A program made the position numbers and the translations under genes. This document shows, one piece after another, positions 45,401 to 55,373 of a stretch of DNA of 64,000 bases (position 1 is its first letter; every line of letters starts with the position of its first letter). The DNA is from CAVRIA01 sp963721115 (GTDB lineage Bacteria; Desulfobacterota; Binatia; HRBIN30; CADEER01), in NCBI GenBank assembly GCA_963721115.1, contig CAVRIA010000007.1, forward strand, positions 5,060-69,059, in the 5' to 3' direction. The notes below the pieces were generated by a model. The model saw nothing but the letters and a program-made list of their open reading frames with translations, was not told where the DNA came from and did not search any database.

Positions 45401-46702
45401 GACGGTGCAGCTCGGCGGCGTCGAGACCCAGATCTTGGTCGCGCTGCAGCGGGCGATCTGCTCGTCGACGACCCCGGCGAACTCGATCACGTCGGTGCCG
45501 GGGTTCGGGCCGCCCATGTAGGAGAAGGTCAGCTGCCCGCTCGCATTGGCCATCCCGTCCGCCAGCAGCGGCGAGTTCGGTCCCGACGTAATGGAGATGG
45601 AGACGGGCGCCCCCGAAGCCGGCGAGCCGTCGCCCTTCTCGAAGATGGCGGTGACCGTGTGCTCGGTGTTCACGGGGTTGGTGTCCATCTCGGGGACGAC
45701 CGTGCACGGCGGAGGAGGCGCCGCCCAGATCTTCGTCGTCGTGCACGAAAAGTCGTCGCCGTCGAGCGTGCCGCTGACCTCGATCGTGTCCGTACCCGCA
45801 CCGTTCGTCTCGTCGTAGCTGAAGGTCACCACGCCGGAGGCGCCGGTCGTCACGCTGCCCCCGAACCCCGTGTGCGGTCCGGAGACGATCTCCGCGTCCA
45901 GAACGACGCCGGAAGCGGGTGTTCCGTCGGCGTTCTTGACCGTGACCGTGAACGAGTGGCTCGTCCCGAGCGGATTCGTCGCCGACGGCGGCTCGATGGT
46001 GCAGGTCTGCGCGACGATCGTTCCGATCTTGCCGCGCACGGCGACGGCGAAGTCGTCGAACGAGTCGGTGCGGATGACGAAGCCCGGACCGGTGAACGGC
46101 GGCGCCTCGATGCCCGGCTGCGGGTAGACCAGCTGGTTGATCAGGAAGTCGAAGGCCGACGCTGGGGCGGCGACGGCCTCGGCGTTGATTTCGTCCACCC
46201 CGGCACCGATCGCGGCGTTGCGCGCCGAGATGGTGGCGCTCTGGCTGTCGGGCTCGCCGTCCGTGACCACGTTGATCACCTGACGGCTGGTGCCGCAGGA
46301 GCCGGTGATGAGTGAGCTGCACGACGCCACGGCGCCGGACATGTTGGTGCTGCCGTTGTCCTTCACGATCGCGCGAAGCTGACTGGCCACCGAGTTGGCC
46401 GCCGCCTGCGACGTGATCGAGGTCGGGGAAACGGCGATCGCGACGGAACCGCCGAACTGCACGGCACTGATCTCGACGGCTCCGCTCTGCGGAACCACGG
46501 TCGGGTCGACGATCGCGTCGGCCAGACCATTGACCATCAGGCTGAACTGCGAGCTCGTGATGCTGCCCGATCCGTCGATGGCGATGCACAGCCGGACGCT
46601 CGGACAGGTGCCGGCGTGAATCGGTTCTGGAGAGGTGGTGAGTAGGACGACCAGCCCCAACACCCCCAGCGCGAGCCTGTATCCTCGGGTAACCATCGCC
46701 AT
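39456..46702 (-). CDS. Giant secreted VWA / ~21x Ig-like repeat protein with EF-hand tail, one frame break
   Basis: About 2400 residues once a single break near 40870 is repaired. After a signal peptide (YRLALGVLGLVVLLTTSPEP) a VWA domain carries the MIDAS motif DGSGS (LCIAIDGSGSITSSQFSLMV). It is followed by about 21 Ig-like repeats of ~98 residues, each with C-(T/S)-V-x-P, N-P-x-G-T-x-H-T-V-T-A-x-F, SGPNSPLLADGVT, (F/L)SYTGG, GTDVIEFSGxVDG and C-(S/R)-A-x-KTW. Two conserved Cys per repeat may form a disulfide. The repeats resemble bacterial Big_1 (invasin) domains. The C-terminus has two EF-hand loops (CNGDCRVTIDELVTGVNIAL, DQDGNGSVQINELILAVNNA). Probable adhesin or stalk-like surface fibre. 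Starts between 46747 and 46693 are possible. Confidence 0.8.
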
Positions 46703-46802
46703 GCTCGGGCGTGCGAGCATCTCCCCGCGGCCTGAAAGCGGAAGCAATCACCGAACCATGTCGAGACAGATCACAAAGCGAGGCGCACAAGCTCGCGAAT
46801 CA

Positions 46803-46898
46803 GCCGGGGCACGGCTTGCCGTGCGCGTCCTTGGGACGGGTTTTCCCAGTGACGGGAGGATGCCTCCCGGCACGGCAATGCTTCGGCCGTGCCCCGGC
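46803..46898. repeat. Nested inverted repeats (structured element)
   Basis: A 13-bp perfect inverted repeat, GCCGGGGCACGGC (46803-46815) and GCCGTGCCCCGGC (46886-46898), encloses a small hairpin GGGAGG-ATG-CCTCCC (46855-46869). The arms also form local hairpins (GCACGGC-TT-GCCGTGC; GCACGGC-N9-GCCGTGC). It lies upstream of the giant gene, next to the right 72-bp repeat. It could be a small mobile or processing element, or a bidirectional terminator. Confidence 0.5.
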
Positions 46899-46940
46899 AC
46901 GAAGCTCATCGAGGCCGCTTCCCGCGACGAAGTTGGAGCC

Positions 46941-47012
46941 TACGGAGAGGACTTCGAGCGCTACGCGCGGCGCGTCGGACGCTTCATCCCGCTCGTCGGC
47001 CGCCTGCGCTGA
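46941..47012 (+). pseudogene. 72-bp direct repeat, right copy: 3'-end fragment of methyltransferase gene
   Basis: Same 72 bp as 39157-39228 with three differences, in the same orientation and including the stop codon. No upstream part of the methyltransferase gene is present. It ends five bases before the 3' end of the convergent amidohydrolase gene, which suggests that the methyltransferase and amidohydrolase genes were once direct convergent neighbours. Confidence 0.85.
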
Positions 47013-47017
47013 GCCTC

Positions 47018-48433
47018 TCAGGCCGCCAGAGCCCGCGCCGCCGCCTCGACGGCGGTGCCGTCGAAGAAGCGCGGGTTCATCGACAGGTGCAGGCGCGCCG
47101 GGTTGGCGAACACGAAGTCGCGATAGTCCGCCTCTTCGAGGAGCTTCTTGTCGACCAGGCGGCGACTCTCGAGAACCACGCGCGAGAGATCGGGTACGTC
47201 CCAGTGCCCGATGTCGGACGAGAAGATGGCGTTGAGCCGCAGGCCGAACGGGTTCCCCTTGCCCTCGAGCGCGCGGTAGACGCTGCGGTCGTCGGCTTCG
47301 CAGCCGAGAAAGAACTGGCGCGCGAACATCTCGGCGATCTGCTCCTCGTTCTCGATCGCCGACTCCTCGAACTCGTCGCGCGCCCACTGCGGCCGCGCCT
47401 TCTCGCCCGTCGAAGGAGATCCCCTTTCGCTCGGGGAGGGGAACCCGACGCGCGCCAGCTCCGCCCGCAGGGCCTCGCGGTCGAGGCGGGCGGGGTCGTA
47501 GCTCTCCAGGCCCTCGGCGTTGCGCTTCTCGTAGTGCTCCTCGAGGTGGTGAAGAAGGTCGCAGGCCCAGCCGGCGCCGCCCTCGAGAAAGCCGAAGGCG
47601 AGGCGCGGAAAGCGGCGCGGAACGCCGCCCAGCACCAGTGACTTCGCCAGCTCTCCCTGCTGAAACGCGTGCGCGCCGATGTGGTTGAAGACGTAGCTCG
47701 ACGGCGAGCGGCGGCCGCACTCGAGGTTGCGCAGTCCCACCGCCCCGTGCGAGGTGACCGCCACGCCGAGGTCGACGAAGGCGCGCCACACCGGGTCGTA
47801 GTCGTGCGCGCTGTCGATGCCGAAGCGATCGACGAACTGGGCGGCGGGAAACGCCTCTGCATGGGCGGCGAGCGGCCGCCCGACACCCGGGGGAATCGAC
47901 GCGGCCTTCAAGCCGAGGACGCGCACGCTGTGCTCGAGCTCGGCGACGGCCTCGGCGGGAGTGTGCATGGGGATCGCGGCCGCGACGGTCATCCGCTGCG
48001 CGCAAGGGCCGGCGATCTCGGCGTTCATCGTGTTGAGCGCGCGGCAGGCGAGCTGCCGCACCTCGTCGTCGTGAATGGTCGGAAACACCAACCCCACCGT
48101 CGGATAGAGCACCGCGAAGTCGAGCCCGATCTCCTCCATTCGCTCGGCGAGCAACTTGGGGCTCATCACGCAGGCGAGGTCGCGCGCGTCGTTCGTGACC
48201 CCCCACCAGGCCCCCCGCGCGTCGCCACGACCCGCGTCGCCGAGCCCGGTGGTCGCCTCTCGCAGGGCATGGAGTACGGATCCCGGGGCGTCGGCGCCGC
48301 CCACTCTCTTCACGTAGTCCAGCAGCACCGACAGCGACTCGATCAGGTGCCCGTCCGCGTCGACCACGGGGTGGTCGAGCGTCTCTCGCAAGACACGGAC
48401 GCGGGGTACCGATTCCCGGGTGACGTGTTCCAT
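47018..48433 (-). CDS. Amidohydrolase-family (ACMSD-like) TIM-barrel protein
   Basis: 471 residues. HPVVDADGHLIESLSVLLDY supplies the N-terminal metal-site strand (the family motif is (D/H)-x-(D/H)-G-H). VLYPTVGLVFPTIHDDEVRQ, GVAVTSHGAVGLRNL and FNAIFSSDIGHWDVPDLSRV (last metal-site Asp, SDIGHWD) follow in order. Members hydrolyse or decarboxylate small aromatic or cyclic substrates; this subgroup is often found with CoA or lipid metabolism, but the substrate is not clear here. Length is normal and the frame intact. The ATG at 48433 has GGGAGGG a few bases upstream. A fragment of the gene lies at 39253-39335. Confidence 0.8.
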   Translation of the reverse strand: MEHVTRESVPRVRVLRETLDHPVVDADGHLIESLSVLLDYVKRVGGADAPGSVLHALREATTGLGDAGRGDARGAWWGVTNDARDLACVMSPKLLAERMEEIGLDFAVLYPTVGLVFPTIHDDEVRQLACRALNTMNAEIAGPCAQRMTVAAAIPMHTPAEAVAELEHSVRVLGLKAASIPPGVGRPLAAHAEAFPAAQFVDRFGIDSAHDYDPVWRAFVDLGVAVTSHGAVGLRNLECGRRSPSSYVFNHIGAHAFQQGELAKSLVLGGVPRRFPRLAFGFLEGGAGWACDLLHHLEEHYEKRNAEGLESYDPARLDREALRAELARVGFPSPSERGSPSTGEKARPQWARDEFEESAIENEEQIAEMFARQFFLGCEADDRSVYRALEGKGNPFGLRLNAIFSSDIGHWDVPDLSRVVLESRRLVDKKLLEEADYRDFVFANPARLHLSMNPRFFDGTAVEAAARALAA

Positions 48434-48600
48434 GGTCCCTCCCCTACCTGCCCGTCCTGCTAATGCGGGCTCTCGGTGGAAGTCAACCGAAGCTCACACC
48501 TCGTCGCGGCAGCGCGAGCACACCCCGCGCAGGACGACCCGGATGCCTTCGAGTCGGAAGCCCTCCGGCAGCGACGTGCGGGCTACAACGTGCTATGCAT

Positions 48601-48621
48601 AGACAACACTCAGTGTTGTCT
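48601..48621. promoter_or_regulatory. Perfect 21-bp palindromic operator upstream of the dihaem peroxidase operon
   Basis: Half-site AGACAACACT, one central base C, then its exact reverse complement. It ends 20 bp before the ATG at 48642, between a possible -10 element (TATGCA around 48593-48598) and the ribosome binding site GGGGAGGAA. The size, symmetry and single-base centre are typical of TetR-family operators. No TetR gene lies adjacent. Confidence 0.6.
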
Positions 48622-48641
48622 TCATCCGGGGAGGAAGGCGA

Positions 48642-50027
48642 ATGAGAGACCAGCGACCCGGTCCCGGGACCGGATGGAAATGGCGGGAGCGGGCAGGCAC
48701 GTGTCTCGCCGTCGCCCTGCTGTGTGTCGTCGCCACCGCGGCGCACGCCTTCGGACCGTACGATGAGAAGCAGCTGCCGAAGGAGAAGCGCGGGGAGCAC
48801 GGCGCCCTCTCGATGGCGGCGCAGATGAAGGCCCTCGATCAGCTCCTGCCGGAGCGAGACGTGACCGAGCCGCCGCCGGGCGTCGACCCGGTCATGTGGG
48901 CGTTCCTCGTCCCGAAGGACAATCAGATGACGCCGGAGCGGGTGGCGCTCGGGCGCAAGCTCTACTTCGATCCACGGCTGTCGGCCGACGACAGCGTCGC
49001 TTGCGCCACCTGTCACGACGTCACCCGCGGCTTCACGGACCAGCGCCCGACGTCGGAGGGCGTTCGCGATCAGCTCGGCCAGCGCAACGCCCCGACGACG
49101 ATGAACGCATTCTTCTTCGACACGCTGTTCCTCGACGGCCGCGTCGGCAGCCTCGAAGAACAGTCCAAATTTCCCCCCGTCAACCCCGTCGAGGGCGGCC
49201 TGCCGAACCACGCCGCCGTGGTCGCCGCGATCTCCGGCGATCCCGCCTACCAGAAGGCGTTCCAGCAGGCCTACGGCCGCGAGCCGAACCTCGACGACAT
49301 GACCCGTGCCATCGGCGCCTTCGAGCGCACGCTGGTCTTCCTCGACGCACCCTTCGACCGCTTCCTCGCCGGCGAAGACGGCGCCCTGTCCGCCCAGGCG
49401 AAGCGCGGCTTCGATCTGTTCAACGGCAAGGCGAGGTGCGTCAGCTGCCACATGATGAACCCGTCGAGCCCGCTGGGAACCGACAACCGCTTCCACAACA
49501 TCGGCGTCGCGGCGCGCACGCAGAACTTCGAGAAGCTGGCGCGCGACGCGCTCGATGCCCTGGCGAAGGGAAACGGCGGCACCGAAGCGGTCGACCAGCT
49601 GGCGCTGCAGACGAACCTCTCCGAGCTCGGCCGCTTCATGGTCACCAAGGACCCCGCCGACATCGGCGCCTTCAAGACCCAGGGCCTGCGCAACGTCGGC
49701 ATCACCGCCCCGTACATGCACGACGGCTCCATGCGCACCCTCTGGGACGTGATGGATCACTACAACAAGGGCGGCGAGGCGAACCCCTACCTCGACGGCG
49801 GCATCGAGCCTCTGGCGCTGACCGAAGGTGAGATCGACGACGTGGTGGCGTTCCTCTTCTCTCTCACCGACGAGCACTTCGCCGACCAGAACCGGCAGGA
49901 GATGGCGACACAGAGAAAGATCGCCGGCCAGCGCCGCCCCTTCCGGGACGACGACCTGGCGTTTCGCCGCGTGCTGCCGTTCGAGCGGCGCGTCGAAGGC
50001 AAGACGGCAGCGGAGGGACAGCAATGA
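48642..50027 (+). CDS. Dihaem cytochrome c peroxidase / MauG-like protein
   Basis: 461 residues with a signal peptide (RAGTCLAVALLCVVATAAHA). Two haem c motifs are present: CATCH at residues ~121-125 and CVSCH at ~266-270. Typical dihaem-peroxidase segments surround them (LGRKLYFDPRLSADDSVACA, FLDGRVGSLEEQ, FKTQGLRNVGITAPYMHDGS). The conserved Met/His region YMHDGSMRTLWDVMDHYNKGG is complete. Such enzymes reduce H2O2 or oxidise protein residues and receive electrons from small cytochromes. It heads a three-gene operon; its stop overlaps the next ATG (ATGA). Expression is probably controlled through the 21-bp palindrome just upstream. Confidence 0.87.
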   Translation: MRDQRPGPGTGWKWRERAGTCLAVALLCVVATAAHAFGPYDEKQLPKEKRGEHGALSMAAQMKALDQLLPERDVTEPPPGVDPVMWAFLVPKDNQMTPERVALGRKLYFDPRLSADDSVACATCHDVTRGFTDQRPTSEGVRDQLGQRNAPTTMNAFFFDTLFLDGRVGSLEEQSKFPPVNPVEGGLPNHAAVVAAISGDPAYQKAFQQAYGREPNLDDMTRAIGAFERTLVFLDAPFDRFLAGEDGALSAQAKRGFDLFNGKARCVSCHMMNPSSPLGTDNRFHNIGVAARTQNFEKLARDALDALAKGNGGTEAVDQLALQTNLSELGRFMVTKDPADIGAFKTQGLRNVGITAPYMHDGSMRTLWDVMDHYNKGGEANPYLDGGIEPLALTEGEIDDVVAFLFSLTDEHFADQNRQEMATQRKIAGQRRPFRDDDLAFRRVLPFERRVEGKTAAEGQQ

Positions 50028-51143
50028 GCCGAGGCATCAAAAGCATCGAGACCAAGCACGTCGAGCAACGGCTCGATCTCTTTCGCGGGCTGCATCGGCT
50101 CGACCGGCGCGGCTTTCTGAAGGTGTCGCTGGCGGCGATGGGAGCCGCGGCGGCGAGTCGCGTCTCCTTCCATCCCCATTCCTTTCAGCCCGTCTCGGTC
50201 GCCCAGGCCGACACGGGGGAAGCGTTCCGTTTCGCCTACATCTCGGACTCGCACCTCTACGAGAAGAAGATCAACGACCGCTTCATGCGCCAGCTGCTGC
50301 GCGCCGTCGACGACGTCAACAACCTCGACCCGCCGCCCGACTTCGTCCTCTACGGCGGCGATCTGGGGCAGCTCGGACAGGCTGTGGAGCTCGAGCAGGG
50401 AGCGCAGATCCTCAAGAACGTGAAGTACCCGGTGCACATGATGGTCGGCGAGCACGACTGGTACTTCGACCTGGGAGAGAAGTGGCGCGATCTGTTCGGC
50501 GCCGCCCACCTACTCGTTCGACCACAAGGGCGTTCACTTCGTGGTGCTGAACAGCGTCGTGGAGAAGGACTTCTGGACCGCGCGCGGCATGACGCCGATG
50601 CAGCGGATGCAGACGGTCGCCGGGCTCGACAACCGCCTGCAGAGCCGCTTCGAGGTCGGGGACGAGCAGCGCGACTGGCTGCAGAAGGATCTCGCCTCCC
50701 TGACCGACGACCAGCCGGTGATCGTCTTCTCGCATTCGCCGCTCTACAAGTACTACCGCCCGTGGAACTTCTGGACGGAGGACGCGGAGCAGGTGCAGTC
50801 GATCCTCGGACGATTCCACAAGGTCGTCGTCATCCACGGGCACACCCACCAGATACTCACCAACCGCATCGGCAACATCCAGTTCCACGGCATGCTCTCG
50901 ACTGCGTGGCCCTGGCCTTACGCCCCCGAGGGGCTGCCGCCGCTGACCGTGCAGATGGGCCGCCCCAATCCCTTCGATCCGAACGACGGCCTCGGCGACG
51001 GCTACGCGACGGTCAGTGCCGACCAGATGGTGGACAAAGTGTACAAGCTCTGGAACCGCAACCCGATCGAGGTCTCGAGCGCTTACCTGACGTCGAATGG
51101 CGAGAAGGACGTGCCGCCCAAGCCGGGCCTGGCCAGCTACTGA
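50024..51143 (+). CDS. Tat-exported calcineurin-like metallophosphoesterase, one frame break
   Basis: About 373 residues. LDRRGFLKVSLAAMGAAAAS is a twin-arginine signal. The metal-binding motifs of calcineurin-like phosphoesterases occur in order: FAYISDSHLYEKK (D-x-H), DFVLYGGDLGQLG (GD), HMMVGEHDWYFDLG (GEHD in place of GNHD), FSHSPLYKYYRPW and VVVIHGHTHQI (GHxH). One extra base near 50508 breaks the frame; the second part (SFDHKGVHFVVLNSVVEKDF onward) ends at 51143. The ATG overlaps the peroxidase stop by four bases. I recall neighbouring peroxidase-phosphoesterase-cytochrome genes in other proteobacteria; the substrate is unknown. Confidence 0.82.
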
Positions 51144-51174
51144 AGTTCGCTCAGCTTCCGAAGGAGAACACGGG

Positions 51175-51845
51175 ATGAAACCAACGCGGATCGTCTTCCA
51201 TGGGCTCGCCGGAGCGGTCGTGCTCGCTCTCCTGCTCTCCGCCGTACCGCACCTGCGCGAGGTCGGCGTCCGCCGGCGAGTCGCTGGTGGTGAAGCTCTG
51301 CGACGACCAGACGACGACGACCGTGCCTGCGGACGCGCCGCGGACGCGCGAGCAGGGCATGGCGATCTCGCAGTCGCTGATGGCGCAGTGGCAGAGAAAG
51401 CATCCCGATCAGAGCTGGGTGCAGGAGGAGCAGGAGAAGCACGAGATCAGCCCCCGGCCGACAACAGCCGATCTCGATCGGCAAGACGCAGGGGGCGACG
51501 TACTCGCGCATCACCGAGCTCGACGTGGAGATGTGGCGGCGCGAAACGGTCAAGGCGGTCACTGAGGGCTCGCGCGTCTTCCACAGCGCCGACGAGCTCG
51601 GCAGCCAGATCGCCGTGTCCTGCGACATGTGTCACCCGAACGCGGCCAACACCCATCCGGAGACCTATCCCAAGTTCCAGGAGCAGCTCGGGCGCGTCGC
51701 CCTGCTGCGCGACATGATCAACTGGTGCATCGAGCACCCGGTGCGCGGCACCAGGCTGGCGCCCGACGATCCGAAGATGCGGGCCCTGGAGTCGTACATC
51801 CTGGCGCAGCGCAAGGGAAAGGTCCTCGACTACGGCAAGCGCTGA
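51175..51845 (+). CDS. Periplasmic mono-haem cytochrome c, frame breaks
   Basis: The ATG at 51175 has AAGGAG about 8 bases upstream and gives a signal peptide (VFHGLAGAVVLALLLSAVPH). A first break near 51275 leads to ESLVVKLCDDQTTTTVPADA, a second near 51460 leads to the haem part: ELGSQIAVSCDMCHPNAANT with CDMCH at about 51620-51634. The C-terminus MINWCIEHPVRGTRLAPDDP resembles SoxA/thiosulfate-type cytochromes (CI..PV.G..L). It is the third gene of the peroxidase-phosphoesterase operon and may be the electron donor or acceptor of the peroxidase. Confidence 0.75.
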
Positions 51846-52000
51846 GACGCGACTCCGGCCAGGAGCCGAAGCGCCGCTGTCGTGGTGCGGGTGGCCCCCG
51901 CCTGCACGGGCTTGGGTCGGGAAGATCAGCGGCCCGGAAGGCCGCTATGCAGGCCGGAGGCCCACACCACAATTCTGGCTGCGACCGGGCTCGCGGTCGG

Positions 52001-52289
52001 TTATTCGATGCCGCGGTCTCGCGTCGCGCCGACCTCATCGACGAGCGCCCGCATCATGACGGTGGAGGCCGTCAACAACACGCCGTTCGCTCGCATCGAC
52101 CGCAGCAACACCACGCCGGCCTCATCGACGAACGACACGCCGTCGAGATCCACCGAGGATCTCGTGGCCGCCCGACGGCAGCAGACGCTGCCAACAGTTC
52201 CTGAGCTCGTCGACCCAGACTCCGGCGATTCGCCCTTCGAGTCTGACTACGGTCCCGTGCGAGCCCGTCGTGACACTGATGCGCAACAT
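52001..52289 (-). CDS. STAS-domain (anti-sigma factor antagonist-like) protein, one frame break
   Basis: About 96 residues. MLRISVTTGSHGTVVRLEGR followed by IAGVWVDELRNCWQ is a STAS beta-alpha start. After one extra G near 52160 it continues LVDLDGVSFVDEAGVVLLRS, the conserved STAS segment whose D-(x)-A/S-G position is where SpoIIAA-type proteins are phosphorylated (here DEAGV, without Ser). Loss of the Ser suggests a structural or partner-binding role, not a phospho-switch. A composite dyad (52362-52393) lies 73 bp upstream of the start, suggesting shared control with the genes at 52877 and 56-57 kb. Confidence 0.65.
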
Positions 52290-52361
52290 CCGACCCGTAC
52301 GAACGCAACTCCCATGCCGTTGACGCCGACCTCTCGCAAATGCCCCGGCGCGGAATCGCAC

Positions 52362-52393
52362 GCCGAAACTTCGGCGCCGGCCGACATATCGGC
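52362..52393. promoter_or_regulatory. Composite tandem-dyad site 1
   Basis: GCCGAAACTTCGGC (52362-52375) and GCCGACATATCGGC (52380-52393), 4 bp apart. Both fit GCCGA-N4-TCGGC. The site is upstream of the STAS gene (start 52289) and downstream of the unknown gene at 52458. It has the same architecture as sites at 53013 and 57139. Confidence 0.6.
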
Positions 52394-52457
52394 ACCGCGC
52401 CGGAAGCGCATCAATCCAGGGGGCGGCATCGCACGCTCATCCGAATGACCCGCCGTC

Positions 52458-52877
52458 TCAGGCCGCCTTCGGCAGAGCCGCCGGATCGATCCGAACGCCG
52501 GAGGTGCGTGGCACCTTCATCGGATCGAGGAATTGGCGCCGAATGCCGTCTACGTCCAGATCCAGAACCTCGCAGAGATTGACGAACGAGAAGGGCCATT
52601 CCCGATCGTCGTCGCCGACCCAGGCGTAGGCCTCCCAGTAGAGCCGCTGCGCGCGACGGCGGCGCGCGAAGCGAAAGCGGACGAGATCGTTCAGGCCCTC
52701 CTCCACGACCGCGAGCGCGAGGTTACATTCCGGCGACAGCGCCGCCGGCCTGGACCACAGATCACGAAACTGAACCGGCATCACGGCATATGTCAGAATG
52801 TCCTCCGGGCTCCCGAACGACGTACCGTCTCTGGCCGGCCGCTCGAGTGCAATCGTTGCACTTCTGTCTCCACCCAT
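52458..52877 (-). CDS. Small protein of unknown function
   Basis: 139 residues from the ATG at 52877, chosen because AAGGAGG lies 6 bases upstream. No known motif is recognised. The sequence has an aromatic, Arg-rich central helix region (LVRFRFARRRRAQRLYWEAY then WVGDDDREWPF) and an acidic segment LCEVLDLDVDGIRRQFLD. It has no signal peptide or membrane helix. It lies between the STAS gene and the sigma54 activator on the same strand and has its own composite dyad (53013-53045) upstream, so it may belong to the same regulatory circuit. Function unknown. Confidence 0.7.
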   Translation of the reverse strand: MGGDRSATIALERPARDGTSFGSPEDILTYAVMPVQFRDLWSRPAALSPECNLALAVVEEGLNDLVRFRFARRRRAQRLYWEAYAWVGDDDREWPFSFVNLCEVLDLDVDGIRRQFLDPMKVPRTSGVRIDPAALPKAA

Positions 52878-53012
52878 CGAGAGCCTCCTTGGCTGCACTC
52901 CGGCGACGACCGCAATCGCGATGCCATCGGTCCAGTCGTGTCCATTGCGCGCCCCCCGTGCACCCGACCGCTCGTCTACTGGAGCGCAACCGCGGCGGCT
53001 CTGAATCGCGGC

Positions 53013-53045
53013 GCCGACATTTCGGCTCACTGCCGAACCGTCGGC
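53013..53045. promoter_or_regulatory. Composite tandem-dyad site 2
   Basis: GCCGACATTTCGGC (53013-53026) and GCCGAACCGTCGGC (53032-53045), 5 bp apart. It is 136 bp upstream of the unknown gene at 52877 and just downstream of the sigma54 activator gene. Read on the other strand it has the same order of dyads as site 3. Confidence 0.6.
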
Positions 53046-53147
53046 ATCTTGCGGGGGGGCGATTTCGCGCCCACCCCTCCCGACACCTTGGCGGGCATCC
53101 GCGGCTGCGGACGCTCCTCGGAAGAGATCGGGGCGCCGCCGGTCTTG

Positions 53148-55265
<2,118 letters not shown>

Positions 55266-55373
55266 TCGTTTCCGTCTAGCCCGGCGTCGCTGCGAAGTCT
55301 ATCGCCCCCCGAAAGCCCTTCGAAAGCGCGGTCACGCCAGGCGCCTCGGCACGAGAATGGTCTTCCCATCCGG

